From Tabrizicola fusiformis (GTDB taxonomy: Bacteria; Pseudomonadota; Alphaproteobacteria; Rhodobacterales; Rhodobacteraceae), in NCBI RefSeq assembly GCF_013328815.1, contig NZ_JABUHN010000005.1:248001-312000 (forward strand): 64,000 nucleotides of DNA, in the 5' to 3' direction. Below the pieces are notes generated by a model. That model did not search any database. It was not told the DNA's origin and saw only the letters and a list, made by a program, of their open reading frames with translations. The translations under genes and the position numbers were made by a program. Below, one piece after another: positions 60,772 to 64,000 of this stretch (within the stretch, counting starts at the first letter, position 1; each line of letters starts with the position of its first letter).

Positions 60772-61251
60772 TCAGCCCTTGAAGGCGTCGGGCCGCGCCT
60801 CACGCGCCATGTGGTCCAGCACGGCATTGACGAATTTCGGCTCTTTGCCATCAGGGAAAAAGGCTTTGGCCACATCGACATATTCGTTGATCGCCACTTT
60901 CGGCGGGGTGACCATATCCACCATCTCGGCACCCGCCGCGCGGAACAGCGCGCGCAGCACCGGGTCGATCCGGTCGATCGGCCATTTCGCCACCAGCGCG
61001 CGGTCGGTCATCTGGTCGATCTTGGCCTGCCAGTTGACCGCCTTTTCGATGATCTCGCGAAAATGGTCCACATCGCCTTCGGCCAGTTCGCCCGTGCCTT
61101 CGGCATCCTCATAGGTGGCGCCAAAGCGATGCACTTCAAACTCACGGCTGACGGCCCGGGCCGTCTGGCCCGAGACCTCCATCTGAAACAACGCCTGCAC
61201 GGCATAGAACCGGGCGGCGGATTTCATCTGTTTCTTGTCAGGCCCGGTCAT
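60772..61251 (-). CDS. nusB: transcription antitermination factor NusB
   Basis: NusB binds boxA RNA with NusE in rRNA antitermination. The 159-residue helical protein starts MTGPDKKQMKSAARFYAVQALFQME and carries WPIDRIDPVLRALFRAAGAE and VAINEYVDVAKAFF, the typical core blocks. It overlaps the ribH end by 4 bp (ATGA). The ribBX-ribH-nusB order is common in alphaproteobacteria. Confidence 0.95.
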   Translation of the reverse strand: MTGPDKKQMKSAARFYAVQALFQMEVSGQTARAVSREFEVHRFGATYEDAEGTGELAEGDVDHFREIIEKAVNWQAKIDQMTDRALVAKWPIDRIDPVLRALFRAAGAEMVDMVTPPKVAINEYVDVAKAFFPDGKEPKFVNAVLDHMAREARPDAFKG

Positions 61252-61748
61252 GCGCGAAACCCGATGCCCTTGGCGTCGCCCGCCCAGTTGCGCGACAGCG
61301 CAATCAGATGCAGCGCCGCCGCCGCCGCGCCGCCGCCTTTGTTCTGCCCGGCGGGATCGGCGCGGACCTCGGCCTGTGGGCGGTTTTCTACTGTCAGGAT
61401 ACCATTGCCGATACAGGCACCCTGCAGGCCCAGCAGGCTGATCGCGCGCGAACTGTCGTTGCAGACGGTATCGTAATGCGTCGTCTCGCCGCGGATGACG
61501 CAGCCAAGGGCGACATAGCCGTCATATTGCGCCAGCCGCTCGGCCAGCGCGATAGCGGTCGGCACTTCCAGCGCGCCCGGCACCTCGACCAGATCCACCT
61601 CGGCACCGCAGGCGGCAGCGGCGGCGCGGGCGCCGGCCACAAGATTGTCGGCGATGTCCTTGTAATAGGGCGCCACGACGATCAAGAGCTTCACCGGCTT
61701 GTCAAAGACCGGCAGCGGCAGGGTATAGTGTTGTTCGTGTCCGGCCAT
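61248..61748 (-). CDS. ribH: 6,7-dimethyl-8-ribityllumazine synthase
   Basis: RibH condenses the ribBX product 3,4-dihydroxy-2-butanone 4-phosphate with 5-amino-6-ribitylaminouracil. The 166-residue protein has the conserved VAPYYKDIADNLVAGA, the substrate loop EVPGALEVPTAI and the catalytic His in GETTHYDTVCNDSSRA. The ATG at 61748 lies 4 bp after the ribBX stop. Confidence 0.96.
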   Translation of the reverse strand: MAGHEQHYTLPLPVFDKPVKLLIVVAPYYKDIADNLVAGARAAAAACGAEVDLVEVPGALEVPTAIALAERLAQYDGYVALGCVIRGETTHYDTVCNDSSRAISLLGLQGACIGNGILTVENRPQAEVRADPAGQNKGGGAAAAALHLIALSRNWAGDAKGIGFRA

Positions 61749-61752
61749 AGCC

Positions 61753-62853
61753 TTAGTCCTTGATCGCACGGGTGCCGCAGATCGACAGCCCATAAGCTTC
61801 GAGCCCGACAACGCGGGGGGCGGCGGAATTGGTGACAAGTGTGATCTTCGTCAGGCCCAGCGCCGACAGGATCTGCGCGCCCAGCCCGTATTGCCGCAGT
61901 GTCTGCGGCGAAGCTTCGCCTTCCTCTACCATCTTCATCGTCGTGTCGCGCAACAGAACCACCGCGCCGCGCCCTTCGGCGGCGATGATCCGCATGGCGC
62001 CCTGCAGGTCGCCGACATGGCCGCCACCGATGCCCAGCACGTCCTCCATCGGGTTCAGCGCATGGACACGCGCCAGAACCGGCGCATCGCCGCCAAGGTC
62101 GCCCTTGGTCAGCACAATATGCTCGGCCCCCTGCGTCTCATCGGCGAAGACCCGCATCAGCCAGTCGCCGCCATGGGTGGAATGCACCCGCTTGACCGCC
62201 CGTTCACGCACCAGATTGTCGTGACGGCGGCGATAGGCGATCAGGTCGCTGATGGTGCCGATCTTCAGCCCATGCTTCTGGGCAAAGCCGATCAGGTCGG
62301 GCAGGCGGGCCATGGTGCCGTCGTCATTCATGATCTCGCAGATCACGCCCGAGGGGTTCAGCCCGGCAAGGCGGCTGACATCCACCGCCGCTTCGGTATG
62401 GCCCGCGCGCACAAGAACGCCGCCATCGCGCGCGCGCAGCGGGAAGACGTGACCGGGGGTGGCAATATCGGCAGCGCCCTTGCTGGGGTCGATGGCCACC
62501 GAAACGGTGCGGGCGCGGTCAGCCGCCGAGATGCCGGTGGACACGCCTTCGCGCGCCTCGATCGACAGGGTGAAGGCGGTTTCGTGGCGAGACGAGTTTT
62601 TCGGGCTCATCAGCGGCAGGCCAAGCTGCTCGATCCGCGCGGCCGGCATCGCAAGGCAGATCAGGCCGCGGCCATGCGTCGCCATGAAGTTGATCGCCTG
62701 CGGCGTACACATCTGCGCCGGGATCACAAGGTCGCCCTCGTTCTCGCGGTCCTCGTGATCGACAAGAATGAACATCCGCCCGTTGCGGGCGTCTTCGATG
62801 ATCTCTTCGACCGAAGAGATGGCATCGGAAAAATCGGTCTTGGTTCCGCTCAT
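61753..62853 (-). CDS. ribB: 3,4-dihydroxy-2-butanone 4-phosphate synthase with a RibA-like domain lacking Cys ligands (RibBX type)
   Basis: The N-terminal half (about residues 1-210) is a full RibB: DHEDRENEGDLVIPA (metal Glu), RHETAFTLSIEAREGVSTGI, GHVFPLRARDGGVLVRAGHTEA. The C-terminal half (about 215-366) looks like GTP cyclohydrolase II, but the zinc Cys cluster (normally C-x-G-D-x-x-x-S-x-x-C-x-C) is missing; the same place reads ARVHALNPMEDVLG. So GTP cyclohydrolase II activity is unlikely, as in the described RibBX proteins. It is the first gene of a ribBX-ribH-nusB operon. Confidence 0.93.
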   Translation of the reverse strand: MSGTKTDFSDAISSVEEIIEDARNGRMFILVDHEDRENEGDLVIPAQMCTPQAINFMATHGRGLICLAMPAARIEQLGLPLMSPKNSSRHETAFTLSIEAREGVSTGISAADRARTVSVAIDPSKGAADIATPGHVFPLRARDGGVLVRAGHTEAAVDVSRLAGLNPSGVICEIMNDDGTMARLPDLIGFAQKHGLKIGTISDLIAYRRRHDNLVRERAVKRVHSTHGGDWLMRVFADETQGAEHIVLTKGDLGGDAPVLARVHALNPMEDVLGIGGGHVGDLQGAMRIIAAEGRGAVVLLRDTTMKMVEEGEASPQTLRQYGLGAQILSALGLTKITLVTNSAAPRVVGLEAYGLSICGTRAIKD

Positions 62854-63010
62854 GGGTCTGGTCCCCCCGCAACTGGCTTCCCTGCCTCTAGCCTTCCCCG
62901 GGGCAAAACGCCAGAGGCGGCGCGGCCCGGAGGGGGCGCAAAGCCGCAGGTTCCCTGTGCGCCGGGTGGGGGCGGGGGCGGGAGGGGTCCGGGGTCTCCC
63001 AGAGATCACC

Positions 63011-63421
63011 TTATTCCCACCACGGATCAACCGCCGCGATGTCATCGTCGGACCAGCCAAAGTGATGCGCCAGTTCGTGGATCATCACATGCGTCACCAG
63101 TTCGGCAATTGAGACATCGCCCCGCTCGACCCACTCATCCAGGATCGGCTTGCGGAACAGCCAGATCATGTCGGGCTGGGTCGGCTGGTCGCCCACCGAT
63201 TTTTCGGTCAGCGGCGTGCCTTCATACAGCCCGGTCAGGTCATAGGGGCTGTCCACCCCCATCGCCTCAAGAATGCCGTCCGGCGCGAAATCCTCGACCC
63301 GCAGCGCGACAAGGGTTGCGGCGGCGCGGAACGGCTCGGGCAGGGCGATCACCGCCTCGCGGGCAAGCTGCTCGATCATCAGAAGGTCGGGGGCAATGGC
63401 GGCGGGGGAGGGGCGTGTCAT
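63011..63421 (-). CDS. metallopeptidase-like protein with HExxH motif
   Basis: The 136-residue protein has the zinc motif HELAHHFGWSDDDI near the C-terminus and an upstream helical part. It fits the small zinc-peptidase-like family found across Actinobacteria and Proteobacteria (PF06262-like). Its substrate is unknown. The ATG is at 63421. It lies alone between ribBX and gltX. Confidence 0.8.
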   Translation of the reverse strand: MTRPSPAAIAPDLLMIEQLAREAVIALPEPFRAAATLVALRVEDFAPDGILEAMGVDSPYDLTGLYEGTPLTEKSVGDQPTQPDMIWLFRKPILDEWVERGDVSIAELVTHVMIHELAHHFGWSDDDIAAVDPWWE

Positions 63422-63581
63422 GGCGGCAGTCTATCCCTGCAACCGGGCGCTGGAAAGCCGCAAGCGGTTTTCCAGCGCCCGGGCGGCGGAGAGCGCGGAT
63501 TTTGCGATGCCCTGTCGGGGGTGGTTCCTCGGCGCCGAAGATGGGTTCGCGGCAAGGGGTTCTTCTGCAGGATGGCGCTTG

Positions 63582-63602
63582 GGATGGGCAATCTGCCCAT
63601 CC
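63582..63602. repeat. hairpin related to the ileS palindrome
   Basis: The arms GGATGGGCA (63582-63590) and TGCCCATCC (63594-63602) have a 3-base loop. The sequence is a shortened version of the 24-bp palindrome at 34856, and a wider partial stem (tgcaggat / atcctgca) surrounds it. Confidence 0.75.
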
Positions 63603-63678
63603 TGCAAGGCGGCCTGCCGTCCAACTGGACAATCCGCCCCCCTTGTGACAGGGAAGGGCGGTTCAAGGAGCCGCTCCC

Positions 63679-64000
63679 ATGTCCCTGCCCACCGTCACCC
63701 GTTTCGCCCCCTCGCCGACCGGCTACATCCATGTCGGCAATCTGCGCACCGCGCTGATGAATTTCCTGATCGCCCGCAAGGCGGGGGGAACCTTCATCCT
63801 GAGGCTGGACGACACCGATCAGGAGCGGTCCAAACAGGAATATATCGACGGGCTTTTCGCCGATCTGGAATGGCTGGGCCTGCATTACGACCGGGTGGAG
63901 CAGCAGTCCAAACGGATGGACCGCTATGCCGAGGCGGCGGGTCAGTTGCGTGCGGCGGGGCGGTTCTATGAGTGCTTTGAAAGCCCGGTGGAACTGGACC
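63679..64000 (+). CDS. gltX: glutamyl-tRNA synthetase (partial, 5' part)
   Basis: GltX charges tRNA-Glu. The first 107 residues are present and run off the window end. They include [20 protein letters not shown], where HVGN replaces the HIGH motif as in many GltX, and [18 protein letters not shown]. The ATG at 63679 follows aaggag. The KMSKS motif and anticodon-binding domain lie outside the window. Confidence 0.93.
   Translation, partial: MSLPTVTRFAPSPTGYIHVGNLRTALMNFLIARKAGGTFILRLDDTDQERSKQEYIDGLFADLEWLGLHYDRVEQQSKRMDRYAEAAGQLRAAGRFYECFESPVELD

Noticed and set aside
1-64000. Prophage or secretion-system island
   Set aside because: No integrase next to a tRNA, no phage structural genes, no conjugation or secretion genes were seen; XerC and tRNAs here are ordinary chromosomal ones.

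Overview
This 64 kb window is a chromosomal stretch of a high-GC alphaproteobacterium, almost certainly Rhodobacteraceae (Rhodobacterales). Points in favour are a Rhodobacterales-type SAM/SAH riboswitch in front of metK, a tRNA-His with A73 and no G-1, an Irr regulator facing fabA-fabB-fabI, an mmcB gene with a GAAC-N7-GAAC LexA box, phosphatidylcholine synthase, DUF1127 peptides, and many Rhodobacteraceae-type hypothetical proteins. I saw no insertion sequence, prophage, CRISPR array or integron. It reads as a compact, mostly housekeeping region with short accessory insertions.

Layout. 1-7.4 kb: cmk (cut by the window edge), a BchE-like radical-SAM/B12 gene, a small membrane gene and aroA, a 35-bp tandem repeat, irr, and the unsaturated fatty acid cluster fabA-fabB-fabI. 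7.5-17.5 kb: a VOC protein, tRNA-Gly, a periplasmic 5'-nucleotidase-like protein, DUF952-pyrD-GNAT, ybeY-corC-lnt, riboswitch-metK, a DUF1353 lipoprotein and trmB. 17.5-25.3 kb: an unknown protein, miaB, an OmpA-like/lipoprotein pair, phoH, trpB, and a three-gene set of two Asp-rich PepSY-like secreted proteins plus a membrane-anchored LuxR regulator. 25.3-31.8 kb: DUF2237, a flavin monooxygenase, a large DUF2339 membrane protein, a crotonase facing a TetR gene, and a truncated haemoglobin.

32-47.5 kb: ileS, a P1 (DmpA-like) peptidase, a DUF1127/LysR divergent pair, DUF1176-ogt, an EamA transporter, pcs, DUF484-xerC, a transaldolase-like aldolase, priA, msrA, and a prmA gene with a duplicated N-terminal domain. 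47.5-57.8 kb: a DUF1127 gene, ruvC-ruvA-ruvB, an Lrp regulator facing an ornithine/lysine decarboxylase, a DUF2235 hydrolase, aguB, tex, tRNA-His, and a MarR-GNAT fusion with a perfect 13-bp inverted-repeat operator. 57.8-64 kb: a DUF6324-type peptide, mmcB with its SOS box, a candidate 6S RNA, a DUF481 outer-membrane protein, a META protein, ribBX-ribH-nusB, a HExxH metallopeptidase and the start of gltX.

Functional themes are core translation and tRNA work (ileS, gltX, trmB, miaB, prmA, ybeY, nusB, tex), recombination and repair (ruvCAB, priA, xerC, ogt, mmcB), envelope lipid work (fabABI, lnt, pcs), and putrescine synthesis by two routes (decarboxylase and aguB).

The most unusual points are the PepSY/Asp-rich plus membrane-LuxR cassette, the shared Cys/Trp/Gly motif in the OmpA-like/lipoprotein pair, the PrmA domain duplication, the isolated BchE-like gene, and several dispersed palindromic repeat families sitting in terminators and intergenic gaps. 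All assignments come from reading the sequence and remembered family features. No database search was run.
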